This document shows, piece by piece, positions 46,619-56,901 of a stretch of DNA of 64,000 nt. The stretch lies in the NCBI GenBank assembly GCA_031285565.1, contig JAITVY010000028.1, positions 1 to 64,000 on the forward strand. Direction: 5' to 3'. The stretch is from Tannerella sp. (lineage in GTDB: Bacteria > Bacteroidota > Bacteroidia > Bacteroidales > Tannerellaceae). Every line of letters begins with the position of its first letter. The stretch's first letter is position 1. A model generated the notes under the pieces. That model was not told the DNA's origin, made no database searches, and worked only from the letters and a program-made list of their open reading frames with translations. The translations under genes were made by a program, and so were the position numbers.

Positions 46619-49600
46619 TTAATCTAATGTGAGACTCAAACAAAGACCTCTTAATTCATGAAGCAAAACGTTTAAAGACTCAGGAATTCCTGGTTGTGGC
46701 ATAGCTTCGCCTTTTACAATTGCTTCATAAGCTTTTGAACGTCCCATTACATCATCCGACTTAATCGTCAGGATTTCCTGCAATATATGAGAAGCACCAA
46801 ATGCTTCAAGCGCCCAAACCTCCATTTCCCCGAAACGTTGACCTCCGAACTGTGCCTTACCACCTAATGGTTGTTGTGTAATCAATGAATAAGGTCCGAT
46901 TGAACGGGCATGCATCTTATCATCAACCATATGACCCAGTTTTAAGAAGTAAGTCACACCAACTGTTGCTGGCTGGTCAAAACGTTCTCCTGTTCCACCA
47001 TCATATAAATATGTTTTACCATAGCGGGGAACACCTGCCTTATCCGTCCATTCATTTAAATCATCAATAGACGCACCATCAAAAATTGGTGTAGCAAACT
47101 TCGCATCTAATGTTTTTCCTGCCCAACCCAATACAGCTTCAAAAATCTGTCCAAGGTTCATACGTGAAGGCACCCCTAATGGGTTCAAACAAATATCAAC
47201 GGTAGTTCCGTCTTCCAAAAACGGCATATCTTCCTGACGAACAATTTTCGATACGATACCTTTATTACCATGACGTCCTGCCATTTTATCACCTACCTGT
47301 ATCTTACGTTTCTTCGCTATGTATACCTTAGCAATTTCAACAATACCTGTCGGCAATTCGTCTCCAATTGTAATATCAAATTTTTTCCGTCGTAACTCAG
47401 CATCTAATTCCTTATTTTTCTTCAAATAATTTACAATTATCTGCTTAATCAATTCGTTTTTATGATTATCGGTTGTCCATTTGCTGATTTGAACAGAGTT
47501 AAAATCTAATTCATCAAGAACCTTACGTGTAAACTTAGCGCCTTTGGCTATTATATCCGTATTTAAATAATCTTTTACCCCCTGAGAAGTTTTACCGTTT
47601 GTCAATACCAAAAGCCTTTCGACCAATGTATCTTTCAATTCGGCCATTTTTCTTTCGTATTCTTCATCCAGTTTAGGTAAAACAGCTTTATCAGTCAAAC
47701 GGGAAGTGCGCTTTTTAATATTCTTATGAAACAAGCTTGTATTAATAACTACACCTCTTAATGAAGGAGTTGCCTTTAAAGAAGCATCTTTTACATCTCC
47801 GGCTTTGTCACCAAAAATAGCACGTAATAATTTTTCCTCGGGCGAAGGATCCGATTCTCCTTTCGGAGTAATCTTTCCAATCAGAATATCTCCCGGTTCA
47901 ACATGTGCTCCGACACGGATAATACCACGTTCATCCAGATTCTTAATAGCCTCTTCGCTAACATTAGGAATATCCGAAGTTAATTCTTCCAAACCACGTT
48001 TTGTTTCGCGAACCTCCAAAATATATTCGTCTACATGCACGGACGTAAAAAAGTCCTCACGAACCATTCGTTCATTCAAGACTATTGCATCCTCATAGTT
48101 ATATCCTTTCCATGGCATGTATGCAACCATCACATTCCGTCCTAAAGCCAACTCTCCATTTTGTGTAGAATAACCTTCGGTTAGAATTTCACCGGCTGTC
48201 ACACGCTGCCCTCTGAAACATATAGGCTTCAAGTCAACGGTCGTACTTTGATTGGTTTTCCGCCATTTCGGGATTATATAAGTCTTGATCGCATCTTCAA
48301 AACTTACAAAATCTTCATCATCCGTACGATCATATTTTATTTTTATGCAAGCAGAATCAACAAATACAATCTCGCCGTCACCTTCAGCTATAATTTGTGT
48401 GCGGGAATCAAGTGCAACCTGCGACTCAATACCTGTGCCCACAATCGGTGCATCCGTACGTACCAAAGGTACTGCCTGGCGCATCATGTTCGATCCCATC
48501 AATGCACGGTTTGCATCATCATGCTCCAAAAACGGAATTAATGATGCTGCTATTGATGCAATCTGCGTCGGCGATACATCCATCAGGTTTACTTCATTTG
48601 GTTCTACAACCGGGAAATCTGCTTCAAACCTTGATTTTACCTTATCACGGATAAATTTACCATGATCATCCAACGGAGCATTACCTTGAGCAACAATTTT
48701 ATCTTCTTCCTCTTCAGCAGTATAATAAGCCAATGACTCTTCATCGAAAAGCACCTGACCACTCTCTACCTTCCGATATGGAGTAGCAATAAATCCTAAA
48801 TCATTAATCTTCGCATAAACACAAAGAGATGAAATCAAACCGATATTCGGTCCTTCAGGAGTTTCAATAGGACAAAGCCGTCCATAATGCGTATAATGCA
48901 CGTCACGAACCTCGAAACCTGCACGCTCACGCGATAAACCTCCGGGGCCTAATGCCGACAAACGACGTTTATGTGTTATTTCAGCCAAAGGATTAGTCTG
49001 ATCCATAAACTGAGACAAAGCATTTGTCCCGAAAAATGAGTTTACTACAGACGAAATCGTTTTAGCATTAATCAAATCAATTGGAGTAAACACCTCGTTA
49101 TCACGAACATTCATACGTTCGCGAACGGTACGGGCCATACGGGCCAAACCCACTCCAAACTGGTTATATAATTGTTCTCCAACTGTACGTACACGACGGT
49201 TACTCAAATGGTCAATGTCATCAACGATAGCTTTGGAGTTGATCAATTCGATCAAGTATTTAATAATTTCAATAATATCTTCTCTCGTAAGAACTTTAGT
49301 ATCGTCGGCAGTATTCAAATTTAACTTCCGGTTGATACGAAAACGCCCTACATCACCTAAATCATAACGCTTTTCTGAGAAAAACAAATTGTTGATCACC
49401 TCTCGCGCACTGGCTTCATCCGCAGGCTCTGCATTTCTCAACTGACGATAAATATATAGAACAGCTTCTTTTTCAGAGTTACTTGGATCTTTCTGTAATG
49501 TATTATACATAATTGCATAATCAGAAAGATTCTGGTCCTCACGATGTAATAAAATATGTTGAGTGCCCGATTCTATAATCAGATCAATATTATCATTATC

Positions 49601-50431
49601 CAATACAGACTCACGGTCAATCACAACATCATTACGTTCAATAGAAACCACCTCACCGGTATCTTCATCAACAAAATCCTCTACCCATGTCTTCAACACA
49701 CGGGCAGCTAATTTACGTCCGACATATTTTTTCAAATTAGTCTTAGACACCTTAATCTCTTCAGCCAAATTAAAGATTTCTAAAATATCTTTATCGCTTT
49801 CGAAACCAATTGCACGTAGAAGTGTAGTTACAGGTAATTTCTTTTTACGGTCGATGTAAGCATACATCACATTATTAATATCCGTCGCAAATTCAATCCA
49901 TGAACCTTTAAACGGAATAATTCTCGCAGAATAAAGCTTTGTTCCGTTAGCATGAACACTTTGTCCAAAGAATACCCCTGGCGAACGGTGCAACTGCGAA
50001 ACAACAACACGTTCTGCGCCATTGATAACAAACGTACCCTTATCGGTCATATAAGGAATAGGCCCCAAATACACATCCTGAATTACGGTATCAAAATCTT
50101 CGTGTTCAGGATCTGTACAATAAAGTTTCAACTTAGCCTTTAAAGGTACACTATATGTTAACCCTCTGGCAATACATTCATCAATGGTGTATCTGGGAGG
50201 ATCCACATAATAATCTAAAAATTCTAGTACAAAGTTATTACGTGTATCTGCTATTGGAAAGTTTTCTGCAAATACTTTATATAAACCCTCTTTTTTCCTT
50301 TTTTCGGGTGGTGTGTCAAGTTGAAGAAAGTCTTGAAATGACTTCAATTGTACTTCGAGAAAGTCAGGATAAGGTAAAAAGTGTTTAATCGAAGCAAAAT
50401 TAATTCTTTGAGTTTTAGCTGTTGAAGACAT
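46619..50431 (-). CDS. rpoB: DNA-directed RNA polymerase subunit beta
   Basis: RpoB is the second large catalytic subunit and the target of rifampicin. The 1270-residue protein contains the rifampicin pocket ([34 protein letters not shown], about 488-521) with wild-type-like residues, the [10 protein letters not shown] motif that binds the phosphates of incoming nucleotides, and the C-terminal [11 protein letters not shown]. It follows rplL after a 109-bp gap holding a strong hairpin (50478-50512). Confidence 0.99.
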   Translation of the reverse strand: MSSTAKTQRINFASIKHFLPYPDFLEVQLKSFQDFLQLDTPPEKRKKEGLYKVFAENFPIADTRNNFVLEFLDYYVDPPRYTIDECIARGLTYSVPLKAKLKLYCTDPEHEDFDTVIQDVYLGPIPYMTDKGTFVINGAERVVVSQLHRSPGVFFGQSVHANGTKLYSARIIPFKGSWIEFATDINNVMYAYIDRKKKLPVTTLLRAIGFESDKDILEIFNLAEEIKVSKTNLKKYVGRKLAARVLKTWVEDFVDEDTGEVVSIERNDVVIDRESVLDNDNIDLIIESGTQHILLHREDQNLSDYAIMYNTLQKDPSNSEKEAVLYIYRQLRNAEPADEASAREVINNLFFSEKRYDLGDVGRFRINRKLNLNTADDTKVLTREDIIEIIKYLIELINSKAIVDDIDHLSNRRVRTVGEQLYNQFGVGLARMARTVRERMNVRDNEVFTPIDLINAKTISSVVNSFFGTNALSQFMDQTNPLAEITHKRRLSALGPGGLSRERAGFEVRDVHYTHYGRLCPIETPEGPNIGLISSLCVYAKINDLGFIATPYRKVESGQVLFDEESLAYYTAEEEEDKIVAQGNAPLDDHGKFIRDKVKSRFEADFPVVEPNEVNLMDVSPTQIASIAASLIPFLEHDDANRALMGSNMMRQAVPLVRTDAPIVGTGIESQVALDSRTQIIAEGDGEIVFVDSACIKIKYDRTDDEDFVSFEDAIKTYIIPKWRKTNQSTTVDLKPICFRGQRVTAGEILTEGYSTQNGELALGRNVMVAYMPWKGYNYEDAIVLNERMVREDFFTSVHVDEYILEVRETKRGLEELTSDIPNVSEEAIKNLDERGIIRVGAHVEPGDILIGKITPKGESDPSPEEKLLRAIFGDKAGDVKDASLKATPSLRGVVINTSLFHKNIKKRTSRLTDKAVLPKLDEEYERKMAELKDTLVERLLVLTNGKTSQGVKDYLNTDIIAKGAKFTRKVLDELDFNSVQISKWTTDNHKNELIKQIIVNYLKKNKELDAELRRKKFDITIGDELPTGIVEIAKVYIAKKRKIQVGDKMAGRHGNKGIVSKIVRQEDMPFLEDGTTVDICLNPLGVPSRMNLGQIFEAVLGWAGKTLDAKFATPIFDGASIDDLNEWTDKAGVPRYGKTYLYDGGTGERFDQPATVGVTYFLKLGHMVDDKMHARSIGPYSLITQQPLGGKAQFGGQRFGEMEVWALEAFGASHILQEILTIKSDDVMGRSKAYEAIVKGEAMPQPGIPESLNVLLHELRGLCLSLTLD

Positions 50432-50471
50432 TTAGTTAGGATTTTTTTTGAACTTAATAAGATTATAGACA

Positions 50472-50512
50472 CAAAAAGGTTAAGAATCTTCGTACGCCGA
50501 AGACCCTTAACC
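50472..50512 (-). promoter_or_regulatory. Hairpin with T-run between rplL and rpoB (attenuator-like)
   Basis: On the minus strand a 15-nt arm (50498-50512) pairs with 50478-50492 with one internal 2-nt mismatch, closing a 5-nt loop, and is followed by a T-run. It is well placed to reduce transcription into rpoBC relative to the ribosomal protein genes. A smaller hairpin (ACCTGG/CCAGGC, 50518-50532) precedes it. Confidence 0.65.
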
Positions 50513-50540
50513 CAATTACCTGGAAACCAGGCTATAGAGA

Positions 50541-50918
50541 CTATTTAAGTTCAACTTCAGCTCCTGCTTCTTCTAAACTTTTCTTCAAACCTTCAGCTTC
50601 AGCTTTATCAACGCCTTCTTTAACGTTGCTTGGAGCGCCATCAACTAAATCTTTAGCTTCTTTCAAACCTAAACCTGTTAATTCTTTCACTAACTTAACG
50701 ATAGCCAATTTGTTAGCACCTGCTGCTTTCAATACTACATCAAAAGATGTTTTTTCTTCTTCTGCAGGAGCTCCGCCTGCTGCAGGACCAGCTGCAACAG
50801 CAACAGCCGCAGCTGCCGGCTCAATGCCATATTCGTCTTTCAGGATTGTAGCTAACTCGCTAACTTCTTTTACGGTAAGATTTACTAATTGTTCTGCAAA
50901 AGCTTTTAAATCTGCCAT
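50541..50918 (-). CDS. rplL: 50S ribosomal protein L7/L12
   Basis: This 125-residue protein forms the mobile stalk of the 50S subunit that recruits translation factors. The N-terminal dimerisation helices, an Ala/Gly-rich hinge (about 35-52), and the globular domain with [27 protein letters not shown] (about 70-97) are all present. It follows rplJ by 38 bp. Confidence 0.99.
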   Translation of the reverse strand: MADLKAFAEQLVNLTVKEVSELATILKDEYGIEPAAAAVAVAAGPAAGGAPAEEEKTSFDVVLKAAGANKLAIVKLVKELTGLGLKEAKDLVDGAPSNVKEGVDKAEAEGLKKSLEEAGAEVELK

Positions 50919-50956
50919 TTCTGTATAATTTTAATGATTATAATTCTAGTAATAAA

Positions 50957-51490
50957 TTAATTGTCTCTTTCTTCAAGAGTTTTTAAAACGCCATGGATAG
51001 TTTGACCAGCGGAGCTTAAAGCCGAAATAAGATTCTTTGCTGGTGATTGTAAAAGACCAATAATGTCTCCAACCAATTCGTCCTTGCTTTTCAAATTAAC
51101 CAATGCGTCAAGATTTTCAGCACCAACATAAAAGCTCTCTTGTACATAAGCTGCTTTTAATTGAGGCTTACCTTCACCACCTTTTATATCTTTTGTGAAA
51201 TCCTTGATTAAACGAGCCGGAGCGTTCACCACGCTTGAAAACATGATAGCTGTATTGCCTACAAGTTTTTCATATAATGGAGAATAATCAGTATCAACTG
51301 ACTCCAGGGCTTTTTTAAACAACGTATTCTTTACAACGATCAGCTTTATATCATTCTTATAACAAGCTCTCCTTAACGAACTCGTTTTTGCAGCATTTAA
51401 TGCTTCGATATCCGTTAAATAAAAGTTACCATATTCCTTCAATGTAGCTGATAGCTGTTCTATAATTGCGCCTTTATCTTCCTTTTTCAT
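50957..51490 (-). CDS. rplJ: 50S ribosomal protein L10
   Basis: L10 anchors the L7/L12 dimers to the ribosome stalk. The 177-residue protein starts MKKEDKGAIIEQL and ends in a helix with SALSSAGQTIHGVLKTLEERDN that binds L7/L12. The gap to rplA is only 19 bp, so there is no space for the long autoregulatory leader of the E. coli type in front of it. Confidence 0.98.
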   Translation of the reverse strand: MKKEDKGAIIEQLSATLKEYGNFYLTDIEALNAAKTSSLRRACYKNDIKLIVVKNTLFKKALESVDTDYSPLYEKLVGNTAIMFSSVVNAPARLIKDFTKDIKGGEGKPQLKAAYVQESFYVGAENLDALVNLKSKDELVGDIIGLLQSPAKNLISALSSAGQTIHGVLKTLEERDN

Positions 51491-51509
51491 TGTTCATTCG
51501 TTTTAATAA

Positions 51510-52205
51510 TTAACCTTCAACTGATTTCGGGTCAACTTTTATACCCAGACTCATTGTACTTGAAAGATAAACGCTTTTCATATAAGTACCTTTTGCCGCA
51601 GCAGGTTTCAATTTGATCAATGTAGAAACAAATTCTTTAGCATTGTCATAAATCTGATCGGGTGTAAATGACACCTTTCCAACCGATGTATGAACAATAC
51701 CTGCTTTGTCTACTTTAAAATCAATTTTACCTTGTTTTACTTCTTTTACGGCCTGGCCTATATCATTCGTAACAGTTCCGCTCTTAGGGTTCGGCATCAA
51801 ACCACGTGGTCCTAAAACACGACCCAGAGCTCCAATTTTACCCATAATAGAAGGCATTGTAATGATAATATCAATATCAGTCCAACCACCTTTAATTTTA
51901 TCGATATATTCATCCAACCCAACATAGTCAGCTCCAGCTTCTTTAGCTTCAGCCTCTTTATCAGGAGTACATAATGCAAGAACCCTTGTCTGTTTACCAG
52001 TTCCGTGAGGAAGTGATACGACACCTCTCACCATTTGATTGGCTTTACGGGGATCAACACCTAAACGGACATCAATGTCTACAGAAGCATCAAATTTAGT
52101 AGTAGAAATTTCTTTTACTAAAGCAGAAGCCTCCTTCAATGAATATGATTTCCCTTCTTCAAGCTTACCCAAAGCCAACTTTCGATTTTTCGTTAATTTA
52201 CCCAT
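51510..52205 (-). CDS. rplA: 50S ribosomal protein L1
   Basis: L1 is part of the mobile E-site stalk and in many bacteria represses its own mRNA. The 231-residue protein has the signature around [25 protein letters not shown] (about 121-145), including [10 protein letters not shown]. It lies 20 bp after rplK. Confidence 0.98.
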   Translation of the reverse strand: MGKLTKNRKLALGKLEEGKSYSLKEASALVKEISTTKFDASVDIDVRLGVDPRKANQMVRGVVSLPHGTGKQTRVLALCTPDKEAEAKEAGADYVGLDEYIDKIKGGWTDIDIIITMPSIMGKIGALGRVLGPRGLMPNPKSGTVTNDIGQAVKEVKQGKIDFKVDKAGIVHTSVGKVSFTPDQIYDNAKEFVSTLIKLKPAAAKGTYMKSVYLSSTMSLGIKVDPKSVEG

Positions 52206-52225
52206 CTCAATTGACGTTTTATTGG

Positions 52226-52669
52226 TTAGTTAGTTTCCGGGAATTCCCCAGTTACAGTAATACCCATGCTTCGTGCTGTTCCGGCAACCATTTTCATTGC
52301 AGACTCAACAGTAAAACAATTTAAATCGACGATCTTGTCTTCAGCAATTGCTTTAACCGCATCCCAGGTAACTTGCGCTACTTTTTTACGATTAGGTTGA
52401 GCTGAACCTCCTTTAATCTTTGCAGCTTCCATTAATTGAATAGCTACAGGAGGAGTCTTTACAACAAAGTCAAAACTCTTATCAGCATAGTAAGTAATTA
52501 CCACAGGCAATATCTTACCAGCCATTTCTTGGGTTCTGGCATTGAATTGCTTGCAAAACTCCATGATATTAATACCTTTCGAACCCAATGCAGGACCGAC
52601 AGGAGGAGAAGGATTTGCTGCTCCACCTTTAATTTGCAGCTTTAATTGTCCAGCAATTTCTTTAGCCAT
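52226..52669 (-). CDS. rplK: 50S ribosomal protein L11
   Basis: L11 binds the GTPase-associated centre of 23S rRNA, the site of thiostrepton action. The 147-residue protein shows the N-terminal proline-rich motif [25 protein letters not shown] (about 18-42) and the C-terminal RNA-binding [26 protein letters not shown]. It is 64 bp after nusG. Confidence 0.98.
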   Translation of the reverse strand: MAKEIAGQLKLQIKGGAANPSPPVGPALGSKGINIMEFCKQFNARTQEMAGKILPVVITYYADKSFDFVVKTPPVAIQLMEAAKIKGGSAQPNRKKVAQVTWDAVKAIAEDKIVDLNCFTVESAMKMVAGTARSMGITVTGEFPETN

Positions 52670-52733
52670 TTCTCTAAATTTTTATATATTGATTAGTAAT
52701 TCTGAAAAAGAATATATTATCCGTAACAATAAA

Positions 52734-53276
52734 CTATTCCTTCTCAACTTGTACATAACTTAATTCAAGTGGTGTCTTACGTCCGAAGATTTTAACAATC
52801 ACTTTCAGTTTCTTTTTCTCTGCATTCACCTCTTCTATCACCCCGCTAAAACCATTGAATGGGCCATAAGTCACTTTCACAGTTTCTCCAACATAAAATT
52901 GAATATCCAATTCCTCCGTTTGTTCCTGTAGCTCATCAACCGTACCTAAGACACGGTTCACTTCCGAAGGACGTAAAGGCACTGGATTTTCATGTCCGCC
53001 CAAAAAGCCGATCACATTAGGGATCTGCCGCAAACGATGCGCAACTTCACCAACTAAATTAGCCTCCACTAAGACATAACCAGGTAAATAAGCACGCTCT
53101 TTCATTACTTTTTTACCATTACGCATTGTGAATGTTTTTTCAGTCGGAATCAATACCTGAGATACGTAATTACCTAAATCTGTATTTTTAATTTCAGCTT
53201 CAAGGAACTCACGTACCTTATTTTCTTTTCCGCTTACTGCACGGAGAACATAAAATTTTTGTTGAGAATCTGACAT
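52734..53276 (-). CDS. nusG: Transcription termination/antitermination factor NusG
   Basis: NusG binds the RNA polymerase clamp and couples it to Rho or the ribosome. The 180-residue protein has an N-terminal NGN domain (WxxRAVSGKE-like start, FYVLRAVSGKENKVREFLE; LPGYVLVEANL at about 63-73; IPNVIGFLGG) and a C-terminal KOW domain (YVGETVKVTYGPFNGFSGVIEEVN, about 127-150). It is 18 bp after secE. Confidence 0.98.
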   Translation of the reverse strand: MSDSQQKFYVLRAVSGKENKVREFLEAEIKNTDLGNYVSQVLIPTEKTFTMRNGKKVMKERAYLPGYVLVEANLVGEVAHRLRQIPNVIGFLGGHENPVPLRPSEVNRVLGTVDELQEQTEELDIQFYVGETVKVTYGPFNGFSGVIEEVNAEKKKLKVIVKIFGRKTPLELSYVQVEKE

Positions 53277-53294
53277 CGCAAAAAGCGCTTAAAA

Positions 53295-53477
53295 TTAGTA
53301 GATGATTTTCATCACTCCTTCAAAAATAAAGTCAATCGCAAAGATTAATGCTGCTATAATAAGGGAAGCAAACATAACAACAACAGCACTATTGGACAAC
53401 TCCGATCTTGAAGGCCAGGAAACCTTATGTACAAGCTCGCTATACGAGTCTTTAAAATAAGCAAATACTTTTTTCAT
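53295..53477 (-). CDS. secE: Preprotein translocase subunit SecE
   Basis: SecE is the small essential clamp of the SecYEG channel. The 60-residue protein has the short amphipathic helix with YSELVHKVSWPSRSEL (about 12-27) and one membrane segment (about 32-50), the single-span form common outside enterobacteria. It starts 18 bp downstream of tRNA-Trp. Confidence 0.97.
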   Translation of the reverse strand: MKKVFAYFKDSYSELVHKVSWPSRSELSNSAVVVMFASLIIAALIFAIDFIFEGVMKIIY

Positions 53478-53495
53478 TAAAAATATAATTTATAG

Positions 53496-53568
53496 CACGG
53501 AAGGAGAGGCTCGAACTCCCGACACCTGGTTTTGGAGACCAGTGCTCTACCAACTGAGCTACTTCCGT
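53496..53568 (-). tRNA. tRNA-Trp (anticodon CCA)
   Basis: The minus strand folds into a 73-nt cloverleaf with a fully paired acceptor stem (53562-53568 with 53497-53503), D arm GCTC/GAGC, anticodon stem CTGGT/ACCAG, loop CTCCAAA with anticodon CCA, and discriminator G as expected for tryptophan. CCA is not encoded. It is between tuf and secE, the classic position of this tRNA. Confidence 0.95.
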
Positions 53569-53570
53569 AT

Positions 53571-53600
53571 AATCATAGCTAACGTTTGTTAGCTATGATT
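53571..53600. other. Perfect hairpin between tuf and tRNA-Trp
   Basis: A 13-bp perfect stem (53571-53583 with 53588-53600) with a GTTT loop lies between the tuf stop and the tRNA-Trp 5' end, with only two bases between the stem and the mature tRNA end. No T-run follows on the minus strand, so it is more likely an RNA-processing site or an mRNA 3' barrier than a terminator. Confidence 0.6.
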
Positions 53601-53611
53601 GAATATTTTTC

Positions 53612-54799
53612 TTAGTCGATCAATTCAGTAATCTGACCAGCACCTACTGTACGTCCACCTTCACGAATAGCGAAACGAAGACCTACACTACAAGCTACCG
53701 GGTAAATCAATTCTACTGTAATTGTTACATTATCACCAGGCATAACCATTTCTACGCCATCAGGTAATGTAATTTCACCAGTTACGTCCAATGTACGGAT
53801 ATAGAATTGAGGACGGTATTTGTTATGGAATGGAGTATGACGACCACCTTCTTCTTTCTTCAGGATATAAACCTCTGCTTTAAACTTAGAGTGAGGTTTT
53901 ACTTTTCCCGGATGACCAAGTACCATACCACGTTTGATAGCATCTTTATCAACACCACGAAGCAATAAACCTACGTTATCACCAGCCTGACCTTCGTCAA
54001 GAATCTTACGGAACATTTCAACACCGGTAACAACAGATTTCATATTTTCTGCACCTAAACCGATAATTTCAACTTCTTCACCAGTCTTAATAATACCAGT
54101 TTCAATACGACCTGTAGCTACAGTACCACGACCTGTGATAGAAAATACGTCTTCAACCGGCATAAGGAATGGTTTATCCACATCACGCGGAGGTAATGGA
54201 ATCCAGCTATCAACTGCATCCATAAGTTCCATAATCTTATCTTCCCATACTGGTTCACCATTCAAACCACCTAATGCAGAACCTTGGATAACAGGAGTAT
54301 TATCTCCATCAAAATTATAGAAAGAAAGCAATTCACGCATTTCCATCTCTACCAGTTCCAACATTTCAGGGTCATCAACCATATCACATTTATTCATGAA
54401 CACAACCAAACGAGGAACGTTCACCTGACGTGCCAAAAGAATATGTTCGCGAGTCTGAGGCATAGGACCATCCGTTGCAGCAACAACAATAATAGCACCG
54501 TCCATCTGAGCAGCACCAGTAACCATGTTTTTCACATAGTCAGCGTGACCTGGACAGTCTACGTGAGCATAGTGACGATTAGCTGTTTCGTATTCTACGT
54601 GAGACGTATTAATCGTAATACCTCTTTCTTTTTCTTCCGGAGCGTTATCGATAGAATCGAATGAACGCAATTCAGAAAGACCTTTTTTTGCTAAAACAGT
54701 TGTAATAGCAGCAGTTAAAGTTGTTTTACCGTGGTCAACGTGACCAATTGTACCGATGTTAACATGCGGTTTCGTCCTGTTAAAATGTTCTTTTGCCAT
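53612..54799 (-). CDS. tuf: Translation elongation factor Tu
   Basis: EF-Tu delivers aminoacyl-tRNA to the ribosome as a GTPase. The 395-residue protein is complete: GHVDHGKTT (19-27), the switch I region around [18 protein letters not shown] (about 80-88), NKCD (about 135-138) and the C-terminal beta-barrel domains that end in [14 protein letters not shown]. It lies between tRNA-Thr(GGT) and tRNA-Trp in a classic tRNA-tuf-tRNA-secE cluster. Confidence 0.99.
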   Translation of the reverse strand: MAKEHFNRTKPHVNIGTIGHVDHGKTTLTAAITTVLAKKGLSELRSFDSIDNAPEEKERGITINTSHVEYETANRHYAHVDCPGHADYVKNMVTGAAQMDGAIIVVAATDGPMPQTREHILLARQVNVPRLVVFMNKCDMVDDPEMLELVEMEMRELLSFYNFDGDNTPVIQGSALGGLNGEPVWEDKIMELMDAVDSWIPLPPRDVDKPFLMPVEDVFSITGRGTVATGRIETGIIKTGEEVEIIGLGAENMKSVVTGVEMFRKILDEGQAGDNVGLLLRGVDKDAIKRGMVLGHPGKVKPHSKFKAEVYILKKEEGGRHTPFHNKYRPQFYIRTLDVTGEITLPDGVEMVMPGDNVTITVELIYPVACSVGLRFAIREGGRTVGAGQITELID

Positions 54800-54851
54800 A
54801 ATAAATTGTCTCTATTGTTAAGTATATCATTAAATTCATTCACAACTTCAG

Positions 54852-54923
<72 letters not shown>

Positions 54924-55013
54924 ATTTATCAAATCTTTAATTATCATCAGCCACTCTTAATTTATACTAAAACTATTTAGATTAAAAGATAAAGACTGAT
55001 AAAACCACGCTTG

Positions 55014-55087
55014 AGCCTCTTGTCGGATTCGAACCAACGACCCCGAGATTACAAATCACGTGCTCTGGCCAACTGAGCTAAAGAGGC
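55014..55087 (-). tRNA. tRNA-Thr (anticodon TGT)
   Basis: The minus strand folds as 74 nt with a perfect 7-bp acceptor stem (55081-55087 with 55015-55021), D arm GCTC/GAGC, loop TTTGTAA (anticodon TGT) and T arm with TTCGAAT. The anticodon stem CGTGA/TCTCG has one U-U opposition. It is the first gene after the promoter at 55131-55138 in the tRNA-tuf-tRNA group. Confidence 0.88.
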
Positions 55088-55094
55088 TTATCTA

Positions 55095-55127
55095 TAAAAA
55101 ACCGTCTCGCTTTTTAAGGCGAAACGG
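55095..55127 (-). terminator. Hairpin with T-run between hpf and tRNA-Thr
   Basis: The minus strand reads CCGTTTCGCC-TTAAAAA-GCGAGACGG (55102-55126) followed by a T6 tract. It looks like the terminator of the rpsU-xer-hpf transcript, but it also begins right at the predicted start of the transcript from the promoter at 55131-55138. Confidence 0.75.
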
Positions 55128-55130
55128 CTG

Positions 55131-55138
55131 CAAAGTTA
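55131..55138 (-). promoter_or_regulatory. -7 element of the tRNA-Thr-tuf-secE operon
   Basis: The minus strand reads TAACTTTG followed by CAG, a good match to TAnnTTTG. It lies in front of the tRNA-Thr genes and tuf and is followed immediately by a terminator-like hairpin. Confidence 0.6.
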
Positions 55139-55178
55139 GATATTTTTTATTATATACCAAAAATTATACGTCTTTTTT

Positions 55179-55478
55179 TTACTTAGCTCGAGTTTTTTCC
55201 TTCACCTTCGCCAATTGCTTTTCCAAAGCTGTGACAGCCTCATCAACTGATCCCTCAAAAGTGTCACTTATTTTTTCTGCAAAACAATCATTATTCTTAA
55301 TCATTAACCGAATACTGGCTTGTTTATTATTAACCGTTTCGGGCTTTACCACACGCAGCGATACCTCTGCGGCAATAATACCATCATAAAACTGTTCCAG
55401 TTTTGAAACTTTTTTCTGGATAAAAGCTTCTAAACGATCCGTAGCATCAAAATGAATTGACTGAATTCTAATTTCCAT
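55179..55478 (-). CDS. hpf: Ribosome hibernation-promoting factor (HPF/RaiA family)
   Basis: The 99-residue short HPF binds the A- and P-site region of the 30S subunit and helps form inactive ribosomes in stationary phase. It has the beta-alpha-beta-beta-beta-alpha fold signature: MEIRIQSIHFDAT, EAFIQKKVSKLEQFYDGI, and the final amphipathic helix with TALEKQLAKVKEK. It is 11 bp after xer, likely in one transcript. Confidence 0.95.
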   Translation of the reverse strand: MEIRIQSIHFDATDRLEAFIQKKVSKLEQFYDGIIAAEVSLRVVKPETVNNKQASIRLMIKNNDCFAEKISDTFEGSVDEAVTALEKQLAKVKEKTRAK

Positions 55479-55489
55479 AATTAACCTCC

Positions 55490-56380
55490 TTACTTTTTTG
55501 CTCTTGGATGAGCATGATACACTTTTTTCAACTCTTCAAAAGTAATATGCGTATACACCGAAGTAGATGCAAGACTACTGTGACCCAGCAACTCCTTTAC
55601 AGCATTTAATTCGGCGCCATCATTCAACATACTCGTCGCAAATGAATGTCTTAATATGTGTGGACTACGTTTCCCTAACATCGGAATATCCGACAAACGT
55701 TTCCTTACAATATAATATACATTATATGGTGATAGCGGATTACCGTCTTTTCGTACGAAAAAATGACCGGATCCACCCAACCCTTGTTCTTCCTTTGCCT
55801 CTATATATACATCCATCATTTCTTTCAAACGGTCGGCAAAAGGAATGAGCCGTTGTTTATTTCGTTTCCCGTTCACCTTTAACAACAAGGCCGAAAAATC
55901 AACATCTTCATGATTCAAAGCAACCAGTTCCGATCGCCTTATTCCGGTCTCATAAAGAAGTTCTAATAAAAGCCGGTCTCTCAATCCTTCAAAATCATTT
56001 TGAAAATCAGCACTATCCAGCAAGTCTTCCATTTCCTTTTCTTTCACGAAACAGGGCAATGAACGCTTCTTTTTAGGACCAACGACAAAACGTAATGGAT
56101 TTCCATCCACTACGCTTTGTCGTTGAAGATATTTAAAAAATGATTTTAACGAACTTAACTTACGGTTCACAGATACGGCAGTCATTTGCTGTTCCAGCAA
56201 ATACACCATCCAATTACGTATTTGATCGACATCTATAAGATTGCAATCAAAAGATTCATTTTCCGTATATTCTTCTATATACGATTTAAATTGAAGCAAA
56301 TCTCGCTCATATGCAATAACCGTATGAACAGAATAACCTCTTTCGTAACGAAGATAATTCAAAAAAGAATCAACAATCAT
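55490..56380 (-). CDS. Tyrosine recombinase XerC/XerD type
   Basis: A 296-residue recombinase with an N-terminal SAM-like core-binding domain (about 1-95) and a catalytic domain with all expected residues: Arg148 in TGIRRSEL, Lys172 in NGKRN, His241 and Arg244 in HILRHSF, His267 in LGHSS and Tyr276 in STSVYTHI. The length and context (rpsU-xer-hpf-tRNA-tuf) suggest a housekeeping Xer protein that resolves chromosome dimers at dif, rather than an integrase of a mobile element. XerC and XerD cannot be separated from this sequence. Confidence 0.93.
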   Translation of the reverse strand: MIVDSFLNYLRYERGYSVHTVIAYERDLLQFKSYIEEYTENESFDCNLIDVDQIRNWMVYLLEQQMTAVSVNRKLSSLKSFFKYLQRQSVVDGNPLRFVVGPKKKRSLPCFVKEKEMEDLLDSADFQNDFEGLRDRLLLELLYETGIRRSELVALNHEDVDFSALLLKVNGKRNKQRLIPFADRLKEMMDVYIEAKEEQGLGGSGHFFVRKDGNPLSPYNVYYIVRKRLSDIPMLGKRSPHILRHSFATSMLNDGAELNAVKELLGHSSLASTSVYTHITFEELKKVYHAHPRAKK

Positions 56381-56456
56381 ATTACGTCACATCTTTATGC
56401 AACGAATATAAAAATAAAAACGGAATAAAACAAGCAAAAATGGAAATTTCGGGCAA

Positions 56457-56648
56457 TTATTCTTCAGCTTGCTTTAATTGCTGAACATAAACGGCACGAA
56501 TACGCTGCTTTCTCTTCTTCACAGAAGGTTTGATAAATGCCTGACGGCTTCTCAATTCCTTTACAACACCTGTTTTTTCAAACTTTCTTTTAAACTTTTT
56601 CAGCGCTTTCTCAATGCTCTCGCCTTCTTTCAATGGAACTACGATCAT
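56457..56648 (-). CDS. rpsU: 30S ribosomal protein S21
   Basis: The 63-residue basic protein starts MIVVPLKEGESIEKALKKFKRKFEKTGVVKELRSR, typical for bS21, which helps mRNA engagement near the anti-Shine-Dalgarno end of 16S rRNA. It ends in a basic, Gln-containing helix. It lies upstream of xer on the same strand with a 76-bp gap. Confidence 0.96.
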   Translation of the reverse strand: MIVVPLKEGESIEKALKKFKRKFEKTGVVKELRSRQAFIKPSVKKRKQRIRAVYVQQLKQAEE

Positions 56649-56866
56649 AAATTAATTTTTTATGTATTTTTTATATTTCACCCGTGAAAATCGGCCACAA
56701 AATTACAGATTGTTTTATTATTACCAAAACTTTTCTCTGATATTTTTTTAAGCTTGTTCAAATTACTACCAACTAAGACCCAAATCATATTCATTAAAAA
56801 TACTCGATAAATTCTTTTTTCCCCACGTTTGTGCCGGGATATTTCTTTTCAAAGAAAAATTTAATA

Positions 56867-56874
56867 TACTTTTG
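56867..56874 (+). promoter_or_regulatory. -7 element of the gamma-carbonic anhydrase gene
   Basis: TACTTTTG followed by CA is a match to TAnnTTTG, 27 bp before the ATG at 56902. Confidence 0.65.
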
Positions 56875-56901
56875 CATTCCAAATACAAAATTCAAACGAT
56901 T

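Noticed and set aside
42319..50431. Long antisense open frames opposite rpoC and rpoB
   Set aside because: They are shadows of the strong codon bias of the genes on the other strand and have no recognisable protein features.
54924..55013. tRNA-Tyr or tRNA-Gly between the two tRNA-Thr genes, as in Bacteroides
   Set aside because: The 90-bp gap has no T-arm or acceptor pairing; neither tRNA is there.
55490..56380. Integrase of a mobile element next to tRNA genes
   Set aside because: The tyrosine recombinase is of housekeeping Xer length and lies in a conserved rpsU-xer-hpf arrangement, with no att repeats or mobile-element genes nearby.
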